From NCBI GenBank assembly GCA_025363495.1, contig JANYDR010000196.1, positions 1 to 15,760 on the forward strand: a DNA stretch of 15,760 nucleotides, in the 5' to 3' direction. The stretch is from Cyclobacteriaceae bacterium. GTDB taxonomy: Bacteria > Bacteroidota > Bacteroidia > Cytophagales > Cyclobacteriaceae. The notes under the pieces are model-generated. The model saw only the letters and a list, made by a program, of their open reading frames with translations, was not told where the DNA came from and ran no database searches. Shown piece after piece: positions 6,780-14,527 of this stretch; positions within the stretch are counted from its first letter, which is position 1; every line of letters starts with the position of its first letter. A program made the position numbers and the translations under genes.

Positions 6780-7388
6780 ATGAGTAGAAACCTGTTTGCC
6801 TTTTTTTTGATAGTGATCTTCGCGGTTGCCTGCTCACGGAACTATCAGCCAAAGCCGAAAGGGTACAACAGGTTAATTCTTCCTGAACCTTCCTATCGAA
6901 TTTCTCCGGATACATTACCGTACAGCTTTGAATATTCCACTCATGCAAAATTCATGAAGGACACCTCGTGGGTAAATGAAAGTAATTGGGTGGAAATTTA
7001 TTATCCTGAACTTAAGGCGACCATCCATGTGACTTACAAAAGCATCAAAAACGATCAAAAGCTTTTGAAAGAGTATTTAAAAGATGCCTATGTGCTCACG
7101 TCCAAACATCAGATCAAAGCGTACGCCATTGATGAAACCCTTGTTAAAACCCCCAGCGGAAAAACGGCGGTGATTGCAGAATTGGAAGGAGAAGTACCAA
7201 GTCAATTTCAGTTTACAATGACTGACTCTTCTCAAAATTTTTTACGGGGAGCTTTATATTTTAATGTTAAAGTTCAAAATGATTCGTTGCAACCAGCGAT
7301 TGAGTATATGAAAAGGGATATGATGAGGTTAATTAATACATTGGAGTGGAGGAATTCAAATTTCAAAATTCAGAGTTCAAAGCTCTAG
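6780..7388 (+). CDS. gldD: Gliding motility lipoprotein GldD
   Basis: A 202-residue lipoprotein with signal peptide and lipidated Cys18 (FAVAC). In F. johnsoniae GldD is required for gliding, and the gld genes are tied to type IX secretion and surface-adhesin movement. Family features seen are KPKGYNRL just after the cysteine, the PYSFEYS segment, and NWVEIYYPELKATIHVTYK in the first half. The gene follows gldE by 5 bases, so translational coupling is likely. The last residues (about 192-202) are encoded by a heptamer tandem repeat at 7353-7380, so the C-terminus looks extended by repeat DNA rather than conserved. No other gld, spr or por genes are in the window. Confidence 0.93.
   Translation: MSRNLFAFFLIVIFAVACSRNYQPKPKGYNRLILPEPSYRISPDTLPYSFEYSTHAKFMKDTSWVNESNWVEIYYPELKATIHVTYKSIKNDQKLLKEYLKDAYVLTSKHQIKAYAIDETLVKTPSGKTAVIAELEGEVPSQFQFTMTDSSQNFLRGALYFNVKVQNDSLQPAIEYMKRDMMRLINTLEWRNSNFKIQSSKL
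7353..7380. repeat. Heptamer tandem repeat at the gldD 3' end
   Basis: Four consecutive 7-bp units of consensus AATTCAA begin at 7353, 7360, 7367 and 7374, each with at most two deviations. The repeat lies inside the coding frame and supplies the last residues before the gldD stop codon at 7386-7388. Confidence 0.8.
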
Positions 7389-7472
7389 CCCTTGGTTGCA
7401 CCTTCGATATTTAAAATGAATGTAGTTCTAGTCATTCTTCAACTTGGATCTCGTTCTAGAGGAGAGTTAACC

Positions 7473-7652
7473 ATGCCTTATGACAGCACGCAGAACACAG
7501 GGCCGGGGTTTGGGATTTTTGTTGCATCTGTATTCTTGTTTTTAGCAATAGGCATAATCAAAGCTTATAGGGATGATAAAAAATGGAACGGAAGAGTAAT
7601 GAATCGACCTCAGAGGAAAGAAAAGAATCAAGCAAACCTCACGCGTAAGTGA
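7473..7652 (+). CDS. Small single-span membrane protein, unknown
   Basis: A 59-residue ORF with a short polar N-terminus, one hydrophobic span (about 11-30, GFGIFVASVFLFLAIGIIKAY) and a Lys/Arg-rich C-terminal tail, which predicts the tail in the cytoplasm. I do not recognise a family. The frame is open to 7392, but the ATG at 7473 is preceded by AGGAG at 7460-7464 with 8 bases spacing, a strong Shine-Dalgarno site that is unusual in Bacteroidota, so I choose it. It lies 84 bases after gldD on the same strand. It may be a real small gene or a chance ORF. The span followed by a basic tail favours a real gene. Confidence 0.45.
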   Translation: MPYDSTQNTGPGFGIFVASVFLFLAIGIIKAYRDDKKWNGRVMNRPQRKEKNQANLTRK

Positions 7653-7781
7653 CCGTTGAGTCTGAGCGACAAGAGCGCACTTGTTTCTGTGGTGTGGCGC
7701 GTGTTAGATTACTGTAAACCTCGAATTTTTCCATTTCATTTTTTCCTGACAGATGCTCTTGGTTTCCTGAATTTTACATTA

Positions 7782-7812
7782 TTGGCAGGTTGAAGTTGTA
7801 TCCTTAAATTTA
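7782..7812 (+). promoter_or_regulatory. recG: Possible recG promoter
   Basis: TTG at 7782-7784 is followed after 20 bases by TAAATTTA at 7805-7812, a 7-of-8 match to TAnnTTTG. The predicted start falls near 7819. That would make the GTG at 7820 nearly leaderless and leaves the octamer repeat as a leader of about 33 bases if translation begins at the TTG at 7853. The rest of 7653-7781 shows no gene. Confidence 0.3.
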
Positions 7813-7817
7813 ACCCC

Positions 7818-7857
7818 ACGTGCGTACGTGCGCACATGAACACATTCGCACATTGCC
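7818..7857. repeat. Octamer tandem repeat at the recG 5' end
   Basis: Five 8-bp units begin at 7818, 7826, 7834, 7842 and 7850, of the type ACGTGCGC then ACATGAAC then ACATTCGC. ACGTGCGC followed by an ACATGAAC-like and an ACATCC-like unit is also found at 639-662, so the two sites are related. The repeat overlaps the apparent start of recG. Confidence 0.75.
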
Positions 7858-9943
7858 CTTCTTCGAAACATCCATCGAATTCCTCAAAGGCGTCGGCCCA
7901 CAGCGTGCAGCACTGCTTCAAAAAGAATTAAAGATTTTTACGTTTGGTGACTTGTTGCAGCACTATCCGTTTCGTTACGAAGACCGTACTAAGTTCTATT
8001 CCATAAAAGAGATTACCGAAGAGATGCCATTTGTTCAACTCATTGGCAAGATCACTAAAATGGAAATGATCGGGCTTGGATTTAAAAAAAGATTGGTCGG
8101 ACATTTTTCCGATGGCAATGGAACAATTGAACTGGTGTGGTTCCAGGCAATTCCATGGGTGCTTCAAAAAATAAAACCAGGTATTGAATACGTTGTGTTT
8201 GGTAAACCGAATCGCTTCGGAAAGACATTCTCGATTGCACATCCTGAAATTGAGCCCGTTAGCATGCGAAGTGAAAAAGAGGGATTTCTCCAGCCAATAT
8301 ATGCTTTAACAGAAACTCTTCGCAAGCGGCACATTGACAGCAAAGTCATTTCAAAACTGCAACACGAAGTTATAAAATCCTCACAAAATCACATTCATGA
8401 AACGTTGCCGGATTATCTTATTAAAAAATTTCGTTTCCTCAGTAAAAGGGAAGCTATTAACAACATTCATTTTCCATCTGGCATTGAAAGTCTGGCCGCG
8501 GCACAGGCGCGACTTAAGTTTGATGAGCTTTTTTATTTGCAGTTGCGATTATTGAAAATGAAACTTGTTCGATACGAGAAATTTAAAGGACAGATATTCA
8601 GTGATACCGCCATTCTTACACAATTTTACAAACAACACCTTCCATTCTCCCTTACTGAAGCCCAGAAGAAAGTTATCCGTGAAATTTATAATAATATGAA
8701 GTCCGGGCACCAGATGAACAGGTTGCTGCAAGGTGATGTAGGAAGTGGAAAAACAATTGTAGCGTTTATCTGTATGTTATTAGTGATCGGTGGAGACGCG
8801 CAGGCTGCTCTGATGGCGCCAACCGAAATTCTTTCGCAGCAACATTTCGCCAGCCTGAAAAAATACGCGGACGCAATGGGAATACCTATCGGACGGTTAA
8901 CGGGGTCTACAAAGAAAAAGGAACGCAAAATCCTTCACGAAAAACTTCAAGACGGAACGATGAAGATTTTAGTGGGCACTCATGCATTGCTGGAAGAAGA
9001 AGTTAAATTTCATAAACTCGGTCTTGCCGTTATTGATGAACAGCATCGATTTGGTGTGGCACAACGTTCAAAGCTTTGGCAAAAAAACACTGAACTCTAT
9101 CCGCACGTATTGGTGATGACGGCAACCCCCATTCCGCGTACACTGGCTATGACATTGTACGGTGATCTCGATGTTTCTACAATTGATGAATTGCCGAAGG
9201 GAAGAAAACCGATCAAGACAACACATCAATTTGATTCTCACAGACTACTAGTAAATGCATTTGTAAAAGAACAAGTTGAGCGTGGCCGCCAGGTGTATTT
9301 TGTTTATCCCCTCATTGACGAATCTGAAAAGCTTGATCTTAAACATTTAATGGACGGATATGAAAGTATCTCGCGTGCTTTTCCGGAGTATGCCATTAGT
9401 ATTCTTCATGGACAAATGAAGCCTGAAGCCAAAGAATTTGAGATGGCGAGATTTGTAAAAGGTGAAACAAAAATTATGGTGGCGACTACTGTGATTGAAG
9501 TTGGAGTCGATGTTCCCAATGCTTCTGTAATGATCATTGAGAGCGCCGAGCGATTCGGACTTTCACAGCTTCACCAATTAAGAGGACGTGTGGGGCGCGG
9601 GGCAGAGCAATCATATTGTATACTGCTAACCAGTTTTAAGCTTAGCGCTGATTCGAAGCTTCGTATGGCAACCATGGTGCGGACCAATAATGGTTTTGAA
9701 ATTGCTGATACAGATTTAAAACTCAGGGGCCCCGGTGATTTAATGGGAACCCAGCAAAGTGGGTTGCTGGATTTGCTGATTGCGGACCTTGGCAAGGACC
9801 AGCAGATTCTTTTGCAGGCAAGAGAAGCTGCCACTGAAATACTTAAGAATGACCCAGAACTGAAAAATTCTGAGCACCAACCCATAAAAAACCATCTTTC
9901 TTCTCTTAAAAAGACGGTTGTCAACTGGGCGAAAATCAGTTAG
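7820..9943 (+). CDS. recG: ATP-dependent DNA helicase RecG
   Basis: A 707-residue (from GTG) superfamily 2 helicase that remodels stalled forks and branch-migrates Holliday junctions. The N-terminal wedge/OB part begins FLKGVGPQRAALLQKEL, then YPFRYEDRT. Walker A GDVGSGKT is at 305-312, the DEQH box at 406-409, TATPIPRTLAMT from 434, and motif VI region LRGRVGRG at 587-594. All helicase motifs are intact and the length is normal. The start is doubtful: the GTG at 7820 adds 11 residues translated from the octamer repeat, whereas the TTG at 7853 gives MPFFETSIEFLKG, which fits relatives better. GTG is listed as the outer boundary. It is a separate transcription unit or the end of the mutY-gldD run. 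Confidence 0.95.
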   Translation: MRTCAHEHIRTLPFFETSIEFLKGVGPQRAALLQKELKIFTFGDLLQHYPFRYEDRTKFYSIKEITEEMPFVQLIGKITKMEMIGLGFKKRLVGHFSDGNGTIELVWFQAIPWVLQKIKPGIEYVVFGKPNRFGKTFSIAHPEIEPVSMRSEKEGFLQPIYALTETLRKRHIDSKVISKLQHEVIKSSQNHIHETLPDYLIKKFRFLSKREAINNIHFPSGIESLAAAQARLKFDELFYLQLRLLKMKLVRYEKFKGQIFSDTAILTQFYKQHLPFSLTEAQKKVIREIYNNMKSGHQMNRLLQGDVGSGKTIVAFICMLLVIGGDAQAALMAPTEILSQQHFASLKKYADAMGIPIGRLTGSTKKKERKILHEKLQDGTMKILVGTHALLEEEVKFHKLGLAVIDEQHRFGVAQRSKLWQKNTELYPHVLVMTATPIPRTLAMTLYGDLDVSTIDELPKGRKPIKTTHQFDSHRLLVNAFVKEQVERGRQVYFVYPLIDESEKLDLKHLMDGYESISRAFPEYAISILHGQMKPEAKEFEMARFVKGETKIMVATTVIEVGVDVPNASVMIIESAERFGLSQLHQLRGRVGRGAEQSYCILLTSFKLSADSKLRMATMVRTNNGFEIADTDLKLRGPGDLMGTQQSGLLDLLIADLGKDQQILLQAREAATEILKNDPELKNSEHQPIKNHLSSLKKTVVNWAKIS

Positions 9944-9960
9944 ATCATTGCAACTAACTG
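9937..9960 (+). terminator. Possible terminator after recG
   Basis: CAGTTAG at 9937-9943 (containing the recG stop codon) and CTAACTG at 9954-9960 form a perfect 7-bp stem with a 10-base loop, followed by the T-rich TTATATTT. The stem is short and AT-rich, so it would be a weak terminator. Confidence 0.4.
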
Positions 9961-9988
9961 TTATATTTAGGATTCGTTAGAAACAAAA

Positions 9989-12637
9989 ATGAAAAAACTT
10001 TGCCTTCTTCTCATCTTCGTTGGCTTTGTTTATCAATATGTAAGTGCTCAAACCGGGCATTACTTTATCTCCCATAGTAAGCCGGGGAACGATAACATAA
10101 GTTATTTAAGTTTTGATATCCAGCAGGACAATAACGGGATACTGTATTTTGCAAACCGCTCTGGTGTTTTACAATTTGATGGACGTACGTGGACTCTGGT
10201 GCCCGTGGAGGGAGGAGTTTATTCACTTGCGGTAACGAAAACAGGTGACGTTTATGCAGCTAGCTCTTCCGGATTTGGAAGAATCGGAATGAATGATAAA
10301 AATCAGCTTACCTACTTATCACTCTCTGATTCTTTGCAGGGATCGAAAAATGTTTTTGCTGCTTACGCACTTGAAGACAATGTGTATTTTCTGAATGATG
10401 AGCATCTTTTCCAATATGACGTTGCTTCCGGTAAAGCGAAACAAATTTTTACGGCTACTCCTGCAGGTGGTTTGTGTACAGGATTGTTTCAAATAGGATC
10501 ACAGGTTTATTTAAATACAGAAGATGATGGTTTAAAAAAAATTGCCGGAGAAACTCTTGAGCCGGCCAATATTCCAGGGCTGGATAGAGCTCAACTTGTT
10601 TTCAGCAAACCATCACCTGATGAAAAAACTTTTTTCATTGGTACGGATGACAGTCGTTTTTTTATATATAACGAAGGGCAGGCACTGACCGAATTTAAAC
10701 CAAAAGACATTCTCTATTTATCAAGCAACGTAGTCGCCAATTGCACATGGGTAACTAACCGCATGATAGCAATAGGAACATTGCGCGGTGGTATAGTTTT
10801 CGTAGATCCGGAGACAGGGGAGACGCTGGAGATTTCAAATTATTATGCTGGGCTTCCTGACAACGAAATCTATGCCTTGCACACGGACCTCCATCAGGGA
10901 GTTTGGGTAGCACATGATTATGGATTTTCAAGAGTAGCGCCATTTCTCCCCTTCCGCACGTTTAACCACTATCCTGGACTCGCCGGAAATTTATTATGCG
11001 TTCAGTCGGTAGGTGACAAAGTATACGTAGGCACGACCCTTGGCCTCTTCCTGCTTTCTAAAGAAGAGATATTTCAAGATGAAGTGTATAAGGTAACAAG
11101 GACTACCAAGGTCACCAGCGTTAATAAAACTCAACCTGTTGAAGAGGCAAAAGAAGAACGCAAGGGATTTAGGCTAGGGCTTTTTGGCAAGAGAAAGAAA
11201 AAAAGTGCGGCCACAGCTGTCACCCTTCCCTCAAATACTATTGTTACATCAAACAAGACTCAGGTTCAAAGAACCAGAAAGATTCTAAAAGGAGTTGAGT
11301 ACAGTTACAAACGAGTGGAAGGAATTTTAGGTAAAGTAGATCAACTGATGGTTGTCGGCAATAAATTATTGTGTGGTGGTGTAGGCGGTGTTTTTGAAAT
11401 TGTTGGTTTAAATGCAATTGCAGTAAGTCGGGAGCCGATGCGGACGATCTTTTATTCGAAGAACCTGAAGCAATTACTTGTAAGCACTTATAATGATGAA
11501 ATAAAGTCATATAAGGTTGTTGCCAACGCATGGCGGCAGAATGAATTTCCCGACACGCTTTCAACATATGCAGATTATATATTCGAAGACAATCTGGAGG
11601 ACCTTTGGATTTGCGGAAGGGATCGTGCTGTAAAAGTGGAAATTGAAGACGGAGAGATATTGGACGCTGAGTCGATTCCACTTCCGCACACATCCGTGGA
11701 CAAAACGGTTGGTCTTGCTTATGGCCCGGATGTATACCTCACACAGAATGGAGAGTTCTTCCGTTATTCGAGCACAAAAAATTCATTTCAGAAATATGAT
11801 TCATTGCCTGGACCCAAAAAGTATTTTGCGTCAGCAGGGTACTTTTGGTTTTATGATGGGCACCAGTGGCGAACACTCGATCCCAAGCTTCAGGGTTCCA
11901 TCAAAACCAAGTGGCTAGGATTGTTTCCCGACATACGGTTCATGGCACCAGCAGAAGTTGGTAAAAGCCTATGGGTAATTACGGCATCAAATGAATTGTA
12001 TAAGTTCTCAAGTGATCAAAATCAATCAGCAGCTGCAAACCCACTCTTTTTGAAAGAGGTGCGAAGTCAGTTATCAAAATTTTCAACCCGGCAAAAATTA
12101 ACGGTAGATGAGGGTGAAAGCTCTCTGACCTTTGAATTTATTCAACCAGAGTATGTGAGCTTGCAGGCAGTAGAGTATCGCTATTGGGTGAAAGGTCTTC
12201 AGCCAGGATGGTCTGAATGGTCAACTGGAAATAACGTAATCAATTTTCCGTTCCTCCCCCCTGGAAATTACAACGTGTTGATCCAGGCAAAAGATCTTTT
12301 TGATAAGATCACAGAACTTGATACAATAAATTTTAATGTTGTTCCACCATATTGGAAAAGGCCATGGTTCTATGCGCTTGAGTTTTTTGTCTTTGGGTTT
12401 CTTGTACTCTTATCCCGCAGACTTACAGAATCAAATGAAAAGTATCGTTACCTGAGTCGTTTCCTGTCTGCACTTACAGTGATCATGCTCATTCAATTTA
12501 TGCAGACAATTGCAGAATATAATATTTCCTTTAAGAGTACACCGGTCGTGGAGTTTTTTATACAGGTGTTTATTGCTCTTCTTGTTCTTCCTGTAGAACA
12601 GTTTTTACGCAGCCGGATTGTAAAGAGTGCGGAATAG
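9989..12637 (+). CDS. Secreted propeller plus Y_Y_Y protein with three C-terminal membrane spans
   Basis: An 882-residue protein with a signal peptide ending near Ala20-Gln21, then a long beta-propeller of Reg_prop type (about 25-690; NGILYFANRSGVLQFDGRTW, DNEIYALHTDLHQGVWVAHD). A Y_Y_Y domain follows (about 705-785; VEYRYWVKGLQPGWSEWS). In the usual relatives this sensor half leads, through one membrane span, to a histidine kinase or an HTH domain. Here the last 95 residues instead hold three hydrophobic spans (about 794-811, 823-845 and 854-874), and the protein ends at 882 with no kinase or DNA-binding domain. A Lys/Arg/Ser/Thr-rich insertion (about 370-430, with FGKRKKKSA) interrupts the propeller. 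It lies alone between recG and the DinB gene. A role in ligand sensing for an unlinked partner is inference. Confidence 0.85.
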   Translation: MKKLCLLLIFVGFVYQYVSAQTGHYFISHSKPGNDNISYLSFDIQQDNNGILYFANRSGVLQFDGRTWTLVPVEGGVYSLAVTKTGDVYAASSSGFGRIGMNDKNQLTYLSLSDSLQGSKNVFAAYALEDNVYFLNDEHLFQYDVASGKAKQIFTATPAGGLCTGLFQIGSQVYLNTEDDGLKKIAGETLEPANIPGLDRAQLVFSKPSPDEKTFFIGTDDSRFFIYNEGQALTEFKPKDILYLSSNVVANCTWVTNRMIAIGTLRGGIVFVDPETGETLEISNYYAGLPDNEIYALHTDLHQGVWVAHDYGFSRVAPFLPFRTFNHYPGLAGNLLCVQSVGDKVYVGTTLGLFLLSKEEIFQDEVYKVTRTTKVTSVNKTQPVEEAKEERKGFRLGLFGKRKKKSAATAVTLPSNTIVTSNKTQVQRTRKILKGVEYSYKRVEGILGKVDQLMVVGNKLLCGGVGGVFEIVGLNAIAVSREPMRTIFYSKNLKQLLVSTYNDEIKSYKVVANAWRQNEFPDTLSTYADYIFEDNLEDLWICGRDRAVKVEIEDGEILDAESIPLPHTSVDKTVGLAYGPDVYLTQNGEFFRYSSTKNSFQKYDSLPGPKKYFASAGYFWFYDGHQWRTLDPKLQGSIKTKWLGLFPDIRFMAPAEVGKSLWVITASNELYKFSSDQNQSAAANPLFLKEVRSQLSKFSTRQKLTVDEGESSLTFEFIQPEYVSLQAVEYRYWVKGLQPGWSEWSTGNNVINFPFLPPGNYNVLIQAKDLFDKITELDTINFNVVPPYWKRPWFYALEFFVFGFLVLLSRRLTESNEKYRYLSRFLSALTVIMLIQFMQTIAEYNISFKSTPVVEFFIQVFIALLVLPVEQFLRSRIVKSAE

Positions 12638-12725
12638 CATTTGAATTGACCAGGCAATTGCTAAATTCACCTAAGAATTTGAATTAGGGAAACCAAAGCG
12701 TATCTATAGAATTTTAATAACGACT

Positions 12726-13238
12726 ATGTTTTTAAATCTTGAAACAGTCCCTCATGCCGCCAAAGGCTACGTAAAGCTTGTTGAACAGCCCGATGTGTTG
12801 CAGGCGCTGCGCATTTCCGGTTATCGAACGATGGAATTAATTCATTCAATTCCTGAAGCGAAGTGTGACCTTCGTTATGCGGAAGGAAAATGGTCGATAG
12901 GCGAAGTATTATGTCATATCATGGATGCAGAACGGATTTTTGCTTATCGTGCATTAACCTTTGCCAGAAATGATAAGACCCATCTTCCAGGGTTTGATGA
13001 GGTTGAATATGGCAATCATCTAAATGCTACTGGCCGGAGTTTGCGTCAGCTGGGAGACGAAATGCAACACTTGAGAAATTCGTCAGTTGATTTATTTGAA
13101 AGCTTTAATGAGGAGATGCTCGTGAGAAAGGGAAAAGCTAACAACAGCGAAGTTTCTGTCGTTGCCTTAGGATTCATTATAGCCGGTCATGAAATTCATC
13201 ACTGCAAAATCCTGCAGGAGCGCTACCTTAGCCTTTGA
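12726..13238 (+). CDS. DinB-family (DinB_2/YfiT-like) metal-binding protein
   Basis: A 170-residue four-helix-bundle protein of the DinB superfamily. The family metal ligands are visible as His64 in GEVLCHIMDAERIF and His155/His159 in GHEIHHCKILQERY. KWSIGEVLCHIMD is the typical first motif (Trp56 and His64). Members include thiol S-transferases such as bacillithiol transferases and enzymes of unknown substrate, and nothing here decides the reaction. It is cytoplasmic, with no signal peptide. Its TGA stop overlaps the next ATG by one base, so it is translationally coupled to the carboxypeptidase gene. The 88 bases upstream (12638-12725) hold only a weak 6-bp hairpin (12663-12680) and no clear promoter. 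Confidence 0.9.
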   Translation: MFLNLETVPHAAKGYVKLVEQPDVLQALRISGYRTMELIHSIPEAKCDLRYAEGKWSIGEVLCHIMDAERIFAYRALTFARNDKTHLPGFDEVEYGNHLNATGRSLRQLGDEMQHLRNSSVDLFESFNEEMLVRKGKANNSEVSVVALGFIIAGHEIHHCKILQERYLSL

Positions 13239-14527
13239 TGACTTTAAATTGTTGTTGTTGGTTACTGATAGGACTGGCCGCTGGCGCCTGCTCTTCTTCC
13301 AGATTTATAACAACATCACTGCAACAAACTGAAAAAGAATTTCAGGATCATATCGGTTTTGTACTGTATGATCCAGCCCATAAAAAAACCATTTGTGATT
13401 TTCAGGGCGGAAGCAACTTTACTCCTGCATCCAACACTAAAATTTTTACACTGTATGCCTCTCTGAATATCATTGGCGATTCTATCCCGGCATTGAGGTA
13501 CACACAACGCAATGATTCCTTGATCTTTTGGGGAACGGGAGCCCCTGGCTTCCTCTATGAAAACACGAGTAAAGAGGATCGGGTGTATAACTTTCTGAAA
13601 AACAGTTCCAGTAAATTATTTTTCTCTTCCGATAATTTTCAAACTGACCACTTTGGATCAGGCTGGATGTGGGACGATTATAATGATACCGATCAGGTGG
13701 AAAAAACCTCCTTTCCGATTTATGGAAACTATTCAATAGTGAAGAAACTTTACAAAAGCTTTAGTGCTGTGCCCGATGTGTTCACCTATGAGGGCAAAGA
13801 ATCTACAATAAAAGAAAGATCACAAATGCTCAGAGACGTTGACTCCAATAAGCTGACGTATCTGCCGGGAAAGACCGACCGACCAAAAGAATGGAGAATA
13901 CCTTTTCGCCACAGCGATCAATTGCTGGCAAAGCTTTTGACTGATACTTTAAAGAGAGAAGTAAGTCTGATTTCAATGAAGCTCCCACTGAACACGAAAT
14001 ATCTCTATTCTTCAGTTGTACCCGACAGCTTGTATAAAGTGATGATGCAGGCAAGTGATAATTTTATTGCTGAGCAATTGCTATTGCTTTGTTCTGAAAA
14101 AATTAGCGATACCCTTCGGTCAGAAATTGCAATTAAGTATGTCAAAAAGAATTTTCTTTTCGATTTACCAGATGCACCAGTATGGGTAGATGGTTCGGGA
14201 TTATCGCGTTATAATTTATTTACACCGCGGTCTGTGGTACGTCTTTGGGAAAAGATTTATTCAATGGTTCCCCGGGAGCGGTTATTTCAAATTCTGGCCA
14301 TTGGTGGCGAAAAAGGGACTATTAAAAATTATTACAAAGCTGAAAAGCCCTTTATTTTTGGAAAAACGGGCACATTGAGCAATAATCACATATTGAGCGG
14401 CTACCTGGTTACCAAAAGGGGGCAAACGTTCATCTTTAGCTGGATGAATAATAACTTTACAACCCCCACAGGGGAAGTCAGGGGCAGCATGGAAGTACTT
14501 TTGAAAAAAATCTATGAGAAATATTAG
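13238..14527 (+). CDS. D-alanyl-D-alanine carboxypeptidase/endopeptidase, PBP4 type (S13), lipoprotein
   Basis: A 429-residue penicillin-binding protein of the S13 family, which trims or cleaves peptidoglycan stem peptides in the periplasm. All three active-site motifs are present: SNTK at Ser65-Lys68, SDN at 273-275 and KTG at 376-378. The family features GSGWMWDDYND (140-150) and VDGSGLSRYN (317-326) are also seen. The N-terminus is a signal with a possible lipobox (AGAC, Cys18), so a lipid-anchored form is likely. The frame also starts one codon earlier at a TTG (13235); the ATG at 13238 is preferred. It overlaps the DinB gene by 1 base and the GH3 gene by 14 bases, which indicates one operon. 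Confidence 0.92.
   Translation: MTLNCCCWLLIGLAAGACSSSRFITTSLQQTEKEFQDHIGFVLYDPAHKKTICDFQGGSNFTPASNTKIFTLYASLNIIGDSIPALRYTQRNDSLIFWGTGAPGFLYENTSKEDRVYNFLKNSSSKLFFSSDNFQTDHFGSGWMWDDYNDTDQVEKTSFPIYGNYSIVKKLYKSFSAVPDVFTYEGKESTIKERSQMLRDVDSNKLTYLPGKTDRPKEWRIPFRHSDQLLAKLLTDTLKREVSLISMKLPLNTKYLYSSVVPDSLYKVMMQASDNFIAEQLLLLCSEKISDTLRSEIAIKYVKKNFLFDLPDAPVWVDGSGLSRYNLFTPRSVVRLWEKIYSMVPRERLFQILAIGGEKGTIKNYYKAEKPFIFGKTGTLSNNHILSGYLVTKRGQTFIFSWMNNNFTTPTGEVRGSMEVLLKKIYEKY

Noticed and set aside
11193..11215. Nuclear-localisation-like KRKKK motif suggesting a host-targeted effector
   Set aside because: It sits in a disordered loop of an integral membrane protein with periplasmic propeller; short basic runs are common by chance.
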